Positions 17,403 to 26,499 of a stretch of DNA of 64,000 nucleotides are shown one piece after another. Both the position numbers and the translations under genes were made by a program. How positions within the stretch are numbered: the first letter of the stretch is position 1; every line of letters starts with the position of its first letter. The DNA is from CALUTH01 sp964452495 (GTDB lineage: Bacteria > Cyanobacteriota > Vampirovibrionia > Gastranaerophilales > Gastranaerophilaceae): positions 11,683 to 75,682 of the forward strand of contig CAYVMC010000008.1 in the NCBI GenBank assembly GCA_964452495.1, read 5' to 3'. The notes under the pieces were generated by a model, which worked only from the letters and a program-made list of their open reading frames with translations, was not told where the DNA came from and did not search any database.

Positions 17403-20400
17403 ATGCTTTGTCCAAAATGTAAAAAACAGATAGATGATAAATCAACAGTTTGTCCGCACTGTAAAAAAGTGCTTGTTCTTGAGTGCCCGCGATGTGGAAA
17501 TCATTCGGAAACAAATACATGCTCAAACTGCGGATACATAATACTTAGTAAATGTACTAATTGCGGAACTTTAAACAGGACAGATAAAAAAGTTTGTATA
17601 AAATGCGGAGAGTCAACGCTTGTCAGTGCGGCAAAAAGGTTGACCGAAAATGAAAGATTTTCTGCACTGACTCTTAACTGTAGTAATATTGCAAAATTGA
17701 CAAGAACATTGGGCAGTAAAAAACTTGTAACAAAATTTCTATATAAGCTTAAAAATTTGCTCTTAGGGCTTGCAAAGGAAGAAAAAGCCTATTTTGTTAT
17801 GTATACTGATAATATATTTATATTGAATTTTGCAAGTGAAGTGTCAGAGTATACATCAGCTCAAAAAGCAATGAAAACCGCAATAAAACTTTTAAATATT
17901 CTTTGTAATCTTAACCGGACACTGAAAAAAGAACTGATGTTTACTCTGGAAGCAAGAATTACGGTAGAAGAAAAAGATTTGAAAACGTTTTTTGATATAA
18001 ATGAGGATACTGAAAAAGTTAAATTGCTTGATCTTTATACGGAACAGAGCAGTGAAGCAAAAGGGCTTCAAATTACGGTTGACCAGTACATATATAAATA
18101 TTTACGTAAAGAATACAAAATGGACTCTTTATATTCTGCCGAAAGAGAAGGAAATATAATTGCATACTATTCTTTAAATACTGAAGATTATATAATTCCG
18201 GATAAAGAAGATAATGATGCCGAAGCCGAGCTAAAATCCCCTGCTGTTAAGATTGTTACCAAAAAAGAACTTGATTTTGAACAGGAGCTTTATAAGAAAA
18301 ACATTGAAGGAATAAAAGTTAATTGTAAATTTGAACAAATGGGTGCAGAGAAAATTTATGAGTACCTTAAAAATGTAAATTTTCAGCAAGGCAACAGGAT
18401 TATTTCGCTTCGAGGAGATGCAGAGAGGGATCTGCCGACTTCTATGGTTGAAAAAATTATAAAAGAGAAAGCTCCCTGTTACACTATTATATGTACAGAA
18501 AACCTTTCGATGGAGCCATGGGGATTTTTCACGGCACTGGTTAATGAAATATACTACAACAGTCATAATAAGCAATCTATCGGAACCAAAGGAGATAAGA
18601 TGCAGGAAGCTCTTATCCGTTTATCACCGCCCGGGTTTGCCGATGCAGAAAGCGCAAGGCTTGCGTATATAGAAACATTTTTGCAGCTGCTTACCTCGCT
18701 GCCCCAATCAGTTATATATATAGAAAATTTTGAATATATTGATTTAGCCTCGCTTCGGGTTCTTGAAGAGGTTTTTAGTAAAATTAATAGAACAAAGTTG
18801 TCTTTTGTCATTACTAATTGCAAGGGATATGCACTGCAAAAATTTATGCCTGAACTTCTAAAATCTTACTATTATACGGAAGTATTTATAGGGCAGATGA
18901 ATATAGAAGAAGCAATAGCACAACTGGTAGATTCAGAGGATTTTAAAAGTACTTATTATTACAAAAAAATTATTGATAATGCAGGAGCTTCTTACCTCTA
19001 TTGTGTTAATGCAATAAATTATTTAAAAGATAGCGGTATTATAATTACTTTTAACGATAAAACGGTTGTAACTGATTCAAAGACCGTAATTCTGCCTTTT
19101 GATTTGGAGCATTTAATCAATACCCGCTTAAAAAGAATATCAAAAGATACCGCAAAATCTCTAATTCTTGCGTATTCTTATATTCTTGGACCGGTTATTG
19201 AATATTCAATCCTTGATAAACTTGGTTTAAATAATGCAGATGTTATAAGGGAACTTGAAAACAGCGGTTTTATTTCTGCTTCAGACAGCCGGATTTATAT
19301 ACAAAACTATGAAATTTTAAGCAAAAGTTTTAAAACTACTCTAAAACCCGAAGTCCTTAAATATCTTTCAACAAATCTGATTGGCAAAGTCTTTGGAAAT
19401 AATAGTATTAATTATCGTGCAATAATTTCTCTGGACTGTTTGAATAATTATTCTCTGGCTTTTTCAAAATTGTACGAACTTTCTATTACCACCTTACAAT
19501 TTGGGGATTATGATGCATATTTGAAAATGTGTATTAAACTTCTTAAACTTTTAAAAGATTTAGAAAAGGATATACCGGAAGAAGAGCTTGCAGAATATCA
19601 GTCAGATTTTTATAATAACCTGACCCAATTATTATACAGATATGCTCCGGAAAGAATTTATCCTATTGCTGAAAACCTGCTTCAAAAAGCGGTTAAGTCA
19701 AATGATGATGAGAAAATCGTTACACTTTCAAATATGATGCTGCAGGGCGGGTTATTAACATCAAACTATACAAATACAGTCACCCTTTTGCAGAATATAC
19801 TTGAAAGACTTGATAATTCTGCTCTCGCTGATAAATCAGGCAATGTTAATTACAAAGTGTTTTCACTATCTCTTGTTAGTCTGGAAATTTATTTTTATCT
19901 GGGGCTTTATGATAAATGTATTACTGTCAGCAATGATATTCTAGAGGTGTTGACCCCTGAAAAAATTATAAAACTCAAGCCGGAAGGCTTTTCTGAAGAA
20001 CAGTTTTTTGCCCATATTCTGGATAGTTTTGTCTATTATTTAATATCGCTTGTACTTACCGGAGAGAGCAATATTGATAAAAATATTGCCAGGATTAAAA
20101 CAGCGGTAGGGAAAGTTCCTGCTTCAGTGCCTGTTTTTGAAGTTATGCGTAATTTATTATGCGGAGAAACACAGGTTGAGGTTATACCTCAAAATACAGA
20201 TGACGAATGCTATACTTTGTTATCAAAGCTAGTAAATTCATTTATCGGATTTAATGGTGATTACGGGGTATTTGCTGCAAATATTTATGATTACAAACGG
20301 ACAGCATCAGAGCAGTCCAAAACACCTTATATTTTGCTCGGGGATTTGCTGATAGGTTATGCTTATAAGGCTCTTGGCGGGTACGAAAAAGCCGGACATA

Positions 20401-20708
20401 TATTCAACAGTGTACTTAACAAGGGCAAAAATAATTCACTTTTTTTTATAACACATATGGCAAATTATCTGATTGCTGATCTTTGTACTGCACAGGAAAA
20501 TTATCAAACGGCATTACAAATACTTACGAACTCAATAACAATAATGGAAAGAACAGAACATCCCTGTCTTTTACTTTTATACTTGTTAAAGAAGAAATTA
20601 GTTGAAATAGTGGAAATACAGCAATATAACATTGATGTCAGTGCTGAAAAAGGTTTTATTGCACAGACAGAATTTTTGTTTAAGGGGCTTGCTGTAAAGA
20701 AATTTTAA
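17403..20708 (+). CDS. Large zinc-ribbon protein with degenerate cyclase-like and ATPase-like domains and TPR-like C-terminus
   Basis: 1101 residues. Six CxxC pairs (3-6, 17-20, 28-31, 40-43, 51-54, 65-68) make three N-terminal zinc ribbons. A following region (about 83-270) has the length and opening of a class III cyclase, but FSALTLNCSNIAKL replaces the metal-binding FADIxGF motif. A long region after about 330 resembles the STAND/AAA part of cyclase-ATPase fusion proteins, yet the P-loop position reads LRGDAERDLPTS with no GKS/T. The last third is helical with TPR-like pairs. The build resembles known zinc ribbon-cyclase-ATPase-TPR signalling proteins with both enzyme sites lost, so it may be a scaffold or sensor. 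I chose the ATG at 17403 because the zinc ribbon starts there and TATAAT is 6 bases before it. Confidence 0.7.
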   Translation: MLCPKCKKQIDDKSTVCPHCKKVLVLECPRCGNHSETNTCSNCGYIILSKCTNCGTLNRTDKKVCIKCGESTLVSAAKRLTENERFSALTLNCSNIAKLTRTLGSKKLVTKFLYKLKNLLLGLAKEEKAYFVMYTDNIFILNFASEVSEYTSAQKAMKTAIKLLNILCNLNRTLKKELMFTLEARITVEEKDLKTFFDINEDTEKVKLLDLYTEQSSEAKGLQITVDQYIYKYLRKEYKMDSLYSAEREGNIIAYYSLNTEDYIIPDKEDNDAEAELKSPAVKIVTKKELDFEQELYKKNIEGIKVNCKFEQMGAEKIYEYLKNVNFQQGNRIISLRGDAERDLPTSMVEKIIKEKAPCYTIICTENLSMEPWGFFTALVNEIYYNSHNKQSIGTKGDKMQEALIRLSPPGFADAESARLAYIETFLQLLTSLPQSVIYIENFEYIDLASLRVLEEVFSKINRTKLSFVITNCKGYALQKFMPELLKSYYYTEVFIGQMNIEEAIAQLVDSEDFKSTYYYKKIIDNAGASYLYCVNAINYLKDSGIIITFNDKTVVTDSKTVILPFDLEHLINTRLKRISKDTAKSLILAYSYILGPVIEYSILDKLGLNNADVIRELENSGFISASDSRIYIQNYEILSKSFKTTLKPEVLKYLSTNLIGKVFGNNSINYRAIISLDCLNNYSLAFSKLYELSITTLQFGDYDAYLKMCIKLLKLLKDLEKDIPEEELAEYQSDFYNNLTQLLYRYAPERIYPIAENLLQKAVKSNDDEKIVTLSNMMLQGGLLTSNYTNTVTLLQNILERLDNSALADKSGNVNYKVFSLSLVSLEIYFYLGLYDKCITVSNDILEVLTPEKIIKLKPEGFSEEQFFAHILDSFVYYLISLVLTGESNIDKNIARIKTAVGKVPASVPVFEVMRNLLCGETQVEVIPQNTDDECYTLLSKLVNSFIGFNGDYGVFAANIYDYKRTASEQSKTPYILLGDLLIGYAYKALGGYEKAGHIFNSVLNKGKNNSLFFITHMANYLIADLCTAQENYQTALQILTNSITIMERTEHPCLLLLYLLKKKLVEIVEIQQYNIDVSAEKGFIAQTEFLFKGLAVKKF

Positions 20709-20804
20709 CTTTTGCTTGCATGTAAAATGTTTTTGTAATATATTTTTCTTGTCAGAAAAAACCCACATTTGAATAATTTTCAAAAAGCAAATAATGCTTA
20801 TGTT

Positions 20805-20833
20805 TTGATGTGTTCAAATAAAACAAATATAAA
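20805..20833 (+). promoter_or_regulatory. Promoter of the rpsE-rpmD-rplO-secY operon (TTGATG-N17-TATAAA)
   Basis: TTGATG at 20805-20810, a 17-base spacer and TATAAA at 20828-20833 give a leader of roughly 27 bases before the rpsE ATG, which has AGGAAAGG upstream. Confidence 0.55.
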
Positions 20834-20865
20834 TAAGTAGTAAATAAAATTAGGAAAGGTAAAAA

Positions 20866-21531
20866 ATGACTGAAGAAGAAAAAATTGAATCAGGCGTTGT
20901 TGAATCAACAGAAGCAGAAGCTGAAACAGAAGTTGTAAGTGAAGCTGTTACAGATGAAGCAGTAGAAGCAGCAGAAGAAAATGTTGAAGTTATTCCTGCA
21001 AAAAAACAACGTTCAAGAAAGAAAAAAGTTGAAACAAAAGAAGAGCAACCTCAATCAGAATGGAAAGAACAGGTAGTTCAGATTCGTCGTGTTACAAAAG
21101 TTGTAAAAGGCGGTAAGAAATTAAGTTTCCGTGCAATCGTAATTGTAGGGAACCAAAAAGGTCAGGTAGGTGTAGGATGTGCAAAGGCTGCTGAAGTTAT
21201 TATTGCAATACAAAAAGCCGTTGCAGACGGACGTAAAAATCTTATCAACGTACCTATATTTAAAACAACAATTCCGCATCCGATTACCGGACGTTCAGGT
21301 GCTGGTGCTGTAATGCTTAGACCTGCATCTCAAGGTACAGGTATTATTGCCGGCGGAGCAGTTCGTTCTGTATTAGAACTTGCGGGTATTGAAAATATTC
21401 TTTCAAAATCTTTAGGTTCTAAGTCGCCTCTTAACGCTGCAAATGCAACAATAGCTGCATTAAAGGCTTTAACACCTTTCAGCGAAGTTGCTAAAAAACG
21501 TGGTTTAACAATGGCTGAATTATTAAACTAA
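20866..21531 (+). CDS. rpsE: 30S ribosomal protein S5 with an N-terminal acidic/basic extension
   Basis: 221 residues; E. coli S5 has about 167. The conserved S5 body begins around residue 65 (VVQIRRVTKVVKGGKK) and includes IPHPITGRSGAGAVMLRPA. In front of it lies a low-complexity tract: residues 1-43 are Glu/Ala/Val-rich and acidic, and 46-58 are Lys/Arg-rich. S5 takes part in decoding accuracy and mRNA unwinding at the entry tunnel. It is the first gene here, with its own promoter, instead of following rplR. Confidence 0.95.
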   Translation: MTEEEKIESGVVESTEAEAETEVVSEAVTDEAVEAAEENVEVIPAKKQRSRKKKVETKEEQPQSEWKEQVVQIRRVTKVVKGGKKLSFRAIVIVGNQKGQVGVGCAKAAEVIIAIQKAVADGRKNLINVPIFKTTIPHPITGRSGAGAVMLRPASQGTGIIAGGAVRSVLELAGIENILSKSLGSKSPLNAANATIAALKALTPFSEVAKKRGLTMAELLN

Positions 21532-21583
21532 CAGCGGATTGATTTATAAATTTAGATGATGAAATAATAAGGAATATAATAAA

Positions 21584-21775
21584 ATGAGTAAGACTGAAAC
21601 TAAAAAAATAAAAATTCAATTGAAAAGAAGCCTGATTGGCTGTTCTCCGGCTCAAAGAAAAGTCGTAGCGGCTTTAGGATTAAAGAAAACAAACAGCATC
21701 GTTGAACAAAATGATACACCTATTATCAAGGGAATGATTAACAAAGTGTCACACCTTGTGGAAGTAATAGAATAA
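21584..21775 (+). CDS. rpmD: 50S ribosomal protein L30
   Basis: 63 residues, normal for bacterial L30. KIQLKRSLIGCSPAQRK and ALGLKKTNSIVEQNDTP match the family fold and its RNA-binding loop. It lies between rpsE and rplO, in the standard spc order. Confidence 0.95.
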   Translation: MSKTETKKIKIQLKRSLIGCSPAQRKVVAALGLKKTNSIVEQNDTPIIKGMINKVSHLVEVIE

Positions 21776-21800
21776 CAATTATCAGAAAGAGGAATAAATT

Positions 21801-22256
21801 ATGTCAGATAAAAGAATAGAAATAATTGATTTGGCTCCTGCAGAAGGTGCTACATCTAGAGGTAAACGTGTTGGACGTGGTCGTTCATCAGGGATGGGAA
21901 AAACATCCTGCCGTGGTCATAATGGTGAAGGACAACGTTCAGGAAGATCTTCCAAAAGAGGTTTTGAAGGCGGTCAAATGCCGGCTTACAGACGTTTGCC
22001 AAAATTAAAAGGTTTTGAAATCGTTAACAAAATTAATACCGCAGCTGTTAATGTTGCAAGGCTTGAACAATGGGGTATTACAGAAGTTTCTTTAGAATCT
22101 TTAATTGATGCAGGAAGAGTTCATCCGTCATCACAAGCTTTAAGAATTATAGGTAATGGAGATGTTTCTAAAGCTATAACTGTTAAAGCAAACTATGTAA
22201 CACCACAGGCTAAAGAAAAAATCGAAAAAGCAGGCGGAAAGGTTGAGTTAGTATAA
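21801..22256 (+). CDS. rplO: 50S ribosomal protein L15
   Basis: 151 residues. The Gly/Arg/Ser-rich N-terminal tail (KRVGRGRSSGMGKT, then GHNGEGQRSG) that threads into 23S rRNA and the C-terminal globular part (ITVKANYVTPQAKEKIEKAGG) are both present. AGAAAGAGG lies upstream. Its TAA overlaps the ATG of secY by one base, so the two are translationally coupled. Confidence 0.96.
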   Translation: MSDKRIEIIDLAPAEGATSRGKRVGRGRSSGMGKTSCRGHNGEGQRSGRSSKRGFEGGQMPAYRRLPKLKGFEIVNKINTAAVNVARLEQWGITEVSLESLIDAGRVHPSSQALRIIGNGDVSKAITVKANYVTPQAKEKIEKAGGKVELV

Positions 22257-23590
22257 TGACACAAAATATAAAACTGCCGACAACAGCAGACTTAATGTCT
22301 ATGTGGAACGCATCCGGTTTAAAAGAAAAAATTATTTTTACTTTTATTATGCTGGTAGCTTTCCGTTTCGGTGTTCATTTACCGATTTTTGGTATTAATA
22401 ATGAAGTATTTGCAAATATTGCAAGCCAGAATAACATTATAGGTTTTCTTGATTTATTCTCCGGCGGTGCGTTAGGTAAAGTATCTATCTTTGCACTGGG
22501 TATAGGACCATACATTACGTCGTCCATTATCATGCAATTACTTGCTGTAATTATTCCGTCACTGGAAAAATTACAAAAAGAAGAAGGCGAGGCGGGGAGA
22601 CGCAAACTTTCACAGTATACAAGAATATTTGCAGTTATTCTTGCGGCTTTCCAATCTGTTGTCTTTATGGCATATCTTTCTCATCTGGAAAATACAATTA
22701 CGGTGAGCAGCCATACAATGTTTTATATTTCGTCAATTTTCTCATTGACGGCAGGAAGTGCGCTTGTTATGTGGATATCGGAACTTATTACCGAAAAAGG
22801 TATCGGAAACGGTGGTTCTTTGATTATCTTCGTTGGTATTATTTCAGGTATTCCGCTTTATACACAGAGAACAGCGCAAATTGTAATGCATGATTCAATG
22901 CTTCAAATTGGTTTATGCGTACTTTTGGCAATTTTCTTTGCAACGATGGTACTTATTGTCATTATGCAGGAAGCCGTAAGAAAAGTTATCATTGTAAATC
23001 CGAAACGTCAGGTAGGAAACAAAGTTTATGGCGGTGTAAATACGTTTATTCCGTTCAAACTTAATCCTGGCGGAGTTATGCCAATTATCTTTGCGGTAGC
23101 GATTTTATTGTTCCCGTCAACTATCCTTAGCTTAATCGGTCAGGCACATTTGCCTGCTGGCTGGATAGAAAATACTGTAATGTTTTTGAACAAAGTATTT
23201 TCGCCTAGCGGTATAACATATTATGCATTGTATTTCATATTAATTGTTGCATTAACATTCTTCTATGCATCAATTATGCCGAATATGCAGCCAAAGGAAA
23301 TTGCAAATAACTTAAAAAAGTACGGCTCGTCAATTCCGGGGATTAAACCAGGGAAGCCGACTGCAGATGCGTTAGATAAAATATTAACCAAAACAACATT
23401 TATTGGCGCTCTGGGGCTTGGTATAATTGCACTTGTTCCGTCAATAGCCAGTTACTTCACGGGAATTACTACACTGCAAGGGATTGGAGCAACTTCTCTA
23501 ATCATCATGGTTGGTGTTGCCCTTGATTTGATTAATCAGGTAAGAACACACCTGCTTGCAAGAAACTATGAATCATTCCTGAAACAGTAG
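22256..23590 (+). CDS. secY: Protein translocase channel subunit SecY
   Basis: 444 residues with ten membrane helices. It has the plug-region sequence FLDLFSGGALGKVSIFALGIGPYI, the helix 5 motif EKGIGNGGSLIIFVGI and the cytoplasmic loop with RRTAQ-like and KRQVGNK segments. It forms the export channel. It is the last gene of the operon and is followed at once by a terminator; adk, map and infA, often found after it, are absent. Confidence 0.97.
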   Translation: MTQNIKLPTTADLMSMWNASGLKEKIIFTFIMLVAFRFGVHLPIFGINNEVFANIASQNNIIGFLDLFSGGALGKVSIFALGIGPYITSSIIMQLLAVIIPSLEKLQKEEGEAGRRKLSQYTRIFAVILAAFQSVVFMAYLSHLENTITVSSHTMFYISSIFSLTAGSALVMWISELITEKGIGNGGSLIIFVGIISGIPLYTQRTAQIVMHDSMLQIGLCVLLAIFFATMVLIVIMQEAVRKVIIVNPKRQVGNKVYGGVNTFIPFKLNPGGVMPIIFAVAILLFPSTILSLIGQAHLPAGWIENTVMFLNKVFSPSGITYYALYFILIVALTFFYASIMPNMQPKEIANNLKKYGSSIPGIKPGKPTADALDKILTKTTFIGALGLGIIALVPSIASYFTGITTLQGIGATSLIIMVGVALDLINQVRTHLLARNYESFLKQ

Positions 23591-23601
23591 ACATATATCG
23601 G

Positions 23602-23637
23602 AAAAAGAGGATGACAATTTGTCATCCTCTTTTTTTG
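23602..23637 (+). terminator. Strong intrinsic terminator after secY
   Basis: A perfect 14-base-pair stem (23602-23615 with 23621-23634), 5-base loop and a T run lie about 10 bases after the secY stop. Confidence 0.92.
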
Positions 23638-23755
23638 TTTATAGACTATTCTTATATTTTTCCCTGTGCTACTCTATTATTCAGATTTTTCAGGAATACT
23701 TTTAGGGGAAATATAAGAGCATATTTAATTAAAAATTATCAGACTGCTGTTATTC

Positions 23756-24892
23756 TTACTTTGCCATTGATTGAATAGCAGAGAGTATTAAGTCATAATT
23801 AAGATACTTATAAGTATTTGCATGCGTAATTCCGTCTACCCTTTCTTGAACTGTATTCGGTCCTTCCACTATTCTGTCAAAAATTTTGTAATCAAATTTT
23901 TCGGGATTTTTTGCAAGTCTTAACAAGTCTTGTTGTGCGGGTGTCAGATTTCCATCTGGAGATAATATATTGATTTTATAGGGTATATATTCACCCGATG
24001 TATCCATCATTTTGGGACTATTGATACTAAGTTGTACCTGTCGTCTGTTAGAGCCGTGGACAGTTCCTTCTAAAACTGTAAAATGTTTATTACCGCCGAC
24101 CGGTTTAATGGTGTCAGCATGGGAATTACTTCTAATGAGTATATCAAAATCTTTAAATCTAATTCCGTCCGGTTCTGAGATAATTTCATTTCTAGAATTG
24201 ACAGAACCGTCTTTGTACCCGCCAAGGTCTCTATATACTGTAATTACATCATTTTCTTGCGTTTTATCATAGGTATGTGGTTTTATTCTTGACCCTTTAC
24301 CGAAAGTGTTTTCTATTGTTTCCGCTACAGTCCCACCGTTATTAGACAGAACTCGTCCTTTAGGCAGATTTACTCCGAGCTGTCTGTATAATTCGGCGGC
24401 TTTTAGAATGTCATTATCCTCCAGTGCTTTTTTTATGTCCGCCGGAACAGTTTCCATAACATTACCAATCCCCTTGCTTTCCATTTTCCGCCAGTAGGCA
24501 AGCAGGTTTAAATTATTCATATCTGTTTCAAGTTGCTTTAATGCATCCAATTTTTCTTTTGGTTTTAATTTATTTATTTCTTCCAGTTTTTTTACGATTT
24601 GTTCATTGTCTTTATAATTACTTTTTACCCACTTGGCAGAGTATCCCGTTTTGCAGGAATCCATAAGCTTTTCAATTTCCTTAGCTATATCTTTTCCTTT
24701 TTTATAGCGTATTCCTCCAATTATAGTCGCAGCAATCGCAATAGCACCCGCCGTACCAATAATCGCTTTGGTGGTATTTCCTGTTTTCTTTTCCTGAATA
24801 TCCGCAGCGGGTTTATTATCAAGATTGGATGTGAGTGCTTGTTTTACAGGTGACGTATTTGCATTACTTGTGATTGCTTGAACAGGTGTCAT
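23756..24892 (-). CDS. Unknown protein with N-terminal VQxITSNAxTxPV motif and one membrane helix
   Basis: 378 residues. The N-terminus reads VQAITSNANTSPV (residues 3-15), nearly the same as VQGISSNASTYPV in the short protein at 28648. A membrane helix follows (about 43-63: AIIGTAGAIAIAATIIGG), then basic residues and a large soluble domain of about 310 residues with no recognised family. The soluble part has a helical half (to about 190) and a strand-rich half (GGYKDGSVNSRNE, then FDILIRSNSHADT). AAGGAG is upstream of the ATG. It is divergent from the aconitase-family gene. It may be an anchored or exported effector-like protein; this is speculation. Confidence 0.7.
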   Translation of the reverse strand: MTPVQAITSNANTSPVKQALTSNLDNKPAADIQEKKTGNTTKAIIGTAGAIAIAATIIGGIRYKKGKDIAKEIEKLMDSCKTGYSAKWVKSNYKDNEQIVKKLEEINKLKPKEKLDALKQLETDMNNLNLLAYWRKMESKGIGNVMETVPADIKKALEDNDILKAAELYRQLGVNLPKGRVLSNNGGTVAETIENTFGKGSRIKPHTYDKTQENDVITVYRDLGGYKDGSVNSRNEIISEPDGIRFKDFDILIRSNSHADTIKPVGGNKHFTVLEGTVHGSNRRQVQLSINSPKMMDTSGEYIPYKINILSPDGNLTPAQQDLLRLAKNPEKFDYKIFDRIVEGPNTVQERVDGITHANTYKYLNYDLILSAIQSMAK

Positions 24893-25108
24893 TTGAATTC
24901 TCCTTTTATTCCTTTCATTTGACCATCTTATATTTATATAAAAACAAAGAGTTACATTTAATTGCGTACATTATATTATATTTGTTATATTATATTCCCT
25001 ATGAGTACTGCTTTCTAGCTATTAAAAAGATTGTTTTAATATTTTGTTACATTGCAGAACCTATTGTCTATGCTTATTAAATATTTCTTTCATTACTTTT
25101 TTCTGTGT

Positions 25109-25114
25109 TATAAT
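25109..25114 (+). promoter_or_regulatory. Extended -10 box (TGt-TATAAT) upstream of the aconitase-family gene
   Basis: TATAAT preceded by TGt, followed by a leader of roughly 17 bases that carries AAAAGGGG just before the ATG at 25138. Unlike the leaderless set, this gene has a normal ribosome site. Confidence 0.55.
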
Positions 25115-25137
25115 TTAAGGTATAAAAAGGGGAAAGT

Positions 25138-26379
25138 ATGGGGCAGACACTTGTAGAAAAAATCATTTCAAATCACGCAGGAAAAGAAGTTAAAGCAGGA
25201 GAGTTAGTTATATCAAAAGTTGATGTAGCTGCAGTTCAAGATGGAACGGGACCTCTGACTGTTGCCGAGTTTAAAAAATTGGGAAAAAGTAAATTAAATA
25301 ATCCTGAGCGTACAATATTATTTATTGACCATGCTTCCCCCAGTCCGAGAAAAGAACTCTCTAACATGCACCTGGTATTAAGAGAATTTTCTAAAGAGTA
25401 TGGTGCTGTTCTTTCTGATGTAGGAGCGGGGGTTTGTCATCAAAGACTTATCGAAACTTACGTTAACCCTGGAGAAGTCTTGGTGGGTGCAGATTCTCAT
25501 ACTTGTACATCAGGAGCATTGGGTGCTTTTGCTACCGGCATGGGTTCTACTGATATTGCTGTTGCAATGGCTTTAGGTAAAACCTGGCTTAAAGTTCCTG
25601 CAACATTTAAGATTGTTGTTAACGGTGCATTTAAACCAGGTGTTTGTTCCAAAGATTTGATGCTTCATCTGATTGGTATGATTGGTGCTGATGGTGCAAC
25701 ATATAAATCTCTTGAATTTTGCGGGGATACAATAAACAATATGTCTATGTCAGAAAGATTTACGCTGGCAAATATGGCTGTTGAAGCCGGTGCAAAATGC
25801 GGTCTGTTTGTTGCAGATGATAAGACAAAAGAATTTTTAAAGCAAAGAGGCAGAGAAGACAAGTTTAAACAAATACTCCCCGATAAGGATGCTGATTATG
25901 AAAGAATAATTGTTATTGATGCAGCCACTATTCCACATACAGTTTCTTGTCCGCATACAGTAGACAACACAAAGCCGGTTGAAGAATTAAAAGATGTAAA
26001 AGTTAATCAGGTATTCTTGGGGACATGTACAAACGGGCGTATTGAAGATTTAAGAGTTGCTGCGGAAATTCTAAAAGGCTGCAGGGTGCATCCAGATATC
26101 AGGATGATTGTATCTCCTGCTTCTAAAGATGTATTTAAACAGGCACTTAAAGAAGGCTTGATTGATATATTTGTTGATGCAAATGCCGCAGTTATAGCAC
26201 CGGGGTGTGGTCCTTGTGTTGGAGTTCATGCTGGAATTTTAGGTGATGGTGAAGTTTGTCTTGCAACTCAAAATAGAAACTTTCAGGGCAGAATGGGAAA
26301 TACAAAAGGATTTATCTATCTTGCGTCCCCCTACGTTGCTGCATATACAGCTTTAAGAGGATATATTTCAGCATCGTAA
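25138..26379 (+). CDS. Aconitase-family dehydratase, 3-isopropylmalate/homoaconitate dehydratase large subunit type
   Basis: 413 residues, the size of the two-subunit LeuC/HacA type. The 4Fe-4S ligands lie in GTCTNGR and in APGCGPCVG, and GADSHTCTSGALGAFATGMGS is the substrate/cluster motif. It would isomerise 2-isopropylmalate (leucine synthesis) or a homologue, but the enzyme needs a small subunit (leuD) that normally sits next to it, and none is here; enolase follows. The exact substrate therefore stays open. The ATG has AAAAGGGG upstream. Confidence 0.85.
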   Translation: MGQTLVEKIISNHAGKEVKAGELVISKVDVAAVQDGTGPLTVAEFKKLGKSKLNNPERTILFIDHASPSPRKELSNMHLVLREFSKEYGAVLSDVGAGVCHQRLIETYVNPGEVLVGADSHTCTSGALGAFATGMGSTDIAVAMALGKTWLKVPATFKIVVNGAFKPGVCSKDLMLHLIGMIGADGATYKSLEFCGDTINNMSMSERFTLANMAVEAGAKCGLFVADDKTKEFLKQRGREDKFKQILPDKDADYERIIVIDAATIPHTVSCPHTVDNTKPVEELKDVKVNQVFLGTCTNGRIEDLRVAAEILKGCRVHPDIRMIVSPASKDVFKQALKEGLIDIFVDANAAVIAPGCGPCVGVHAGILGDGEVCLATQNRNFQGRMGNTKGFIYLASPYVAAYTALRGYISAS

Positions 26380-26499
26380 ATTTATTGCATCAGGGCAGTC
26401 AATTTTATCTCTAAACTCAATATTAATTTGCAATTTAAACCATTTTGTGGTAAAAATTATTGTGGTAAATTAATTTTTTATAAGAAAGGAAGAAATAAT

